Positions 63,996 through 64,000 of a DNA stretch of 64,000 nt are shown one piece after another (positions within the stretch are counted from its first letter, which is position 1; every line of letters begins with the position of its first letter). Origin of the DNA: Luteolibacter luteus (GTDB lineage Bacteria; Verrucomicrobiota; Verrucomicrobiia; Verrucomicrobiales; Akkermansiaceae); contig NZ_CP051774.1 in NCBI RefSeq assembly GCF_012913485.1, forward strand, positions 1,550,001 through 1,614,000, read 5' to 3'. The notes beneath the pieces were generated by a model. It was given only the letters and a program-made list of their open reading frames with translations, did no database searches and was not told where the DNA came from. The position numbers and the translations under genes are program-made.

Positions 63996-64000
63996 GTCGA

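Overview
The window looks like a chromosome segment of a member of the Verrucomicrobiota, probably close to Luteolibacter and its relatives. The evidence is the high GC content, several lineage-typical secreted protein families (a family with repeated 'DPxAAxxW' motifs, an ELWxxDGT-repeat protein, a VanW protein, parallel beta-helix and heparinase-type secreted enzymes), and a perfect TGTTC-N4-GAACA palindrome, which is the LexA box described for this phylum. I see no tRNA, rRNA, CRISPR array, intact transposase or phage gene.

Layout: 0-0.3 kb is the start of an ECF sigma factor gene cut by the window edge. 0.4-5.0 kb holds a type II fatty-acid/polyketide-like set (FAD oxidoreductase, acyl carrier protein, a ketosynthase-like partner without catalytic residues, an active ketosynthase), interrupted by an opposite-strand lipoprotein gene. 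5.2-9.1 kb carries a secreted esterase and two coupled lineage-specific proteins. 9.2-14.1 kb is a tetR-adaptor-RND efflux operon with tandem operators. 14.2-16.9 kb has an AMP-ligase-like protein, a hotdog dehydratase and a PlsC acyltransferase. Together with the 0.4-5 kb set these resemble a split aryl-polyene-type locus. 17.1-20.6 kb is housekeeping (carA, purA, uppS). A pair of inverted repeats flanks the carA-purA gap.

20.7-28.1 kb contains a broken and an intact Wzz-like gene, a sigma-54 activator, a TPR protein, a Dabb protein and a Tat-exported metallo-beta-lactamase-fold protein. 28.4-33.0 kb has a beta-helix protein, a metzincin protease with an NPCBM-like domain, and a VanW protein. 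rpsB and tsf follow (33.2-34.9 kb). 35.0-36.2 kb is a decayed stretch rich in short repeats; it ends in a frameshifted gene preceded by a LexA box. 36.2-38.9 kb has two more members of the lineage-specific family. 39.2-42.4 kb has the ELWxxDGT protein and cutA.

42.4-49.1 kb is a same-strand run: an NtrB/NtrC-like pair, a GT-C-type membrane protein, xseB and dxs. 49.1-56.1 kb has two small proteins, a sialate O-acetylesterase, an aldo/keto reductase and a large transglutaminase-DUF2126 protein. 56.1-60.6 kb is the most striking unit: a tightly coupled kaiC-kaiB-kaiB-hybrid histidine kinase operon without kaiA. 60.9-64.0 kb has a heparinase-like secreted enzyme and two membrane-associated proteins of unknown function.

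How it fits together (inference): much of the window serves the cell envelope and surface, through lipid or polyene synthesis, efflux, undecaprenyl lipid, chain-length control, and secreted esterases, lyases and proteases. Several signalling systems sit among these genes: an ECF sigma factor, TetR, two sigma-54 activators and the Kai operon.
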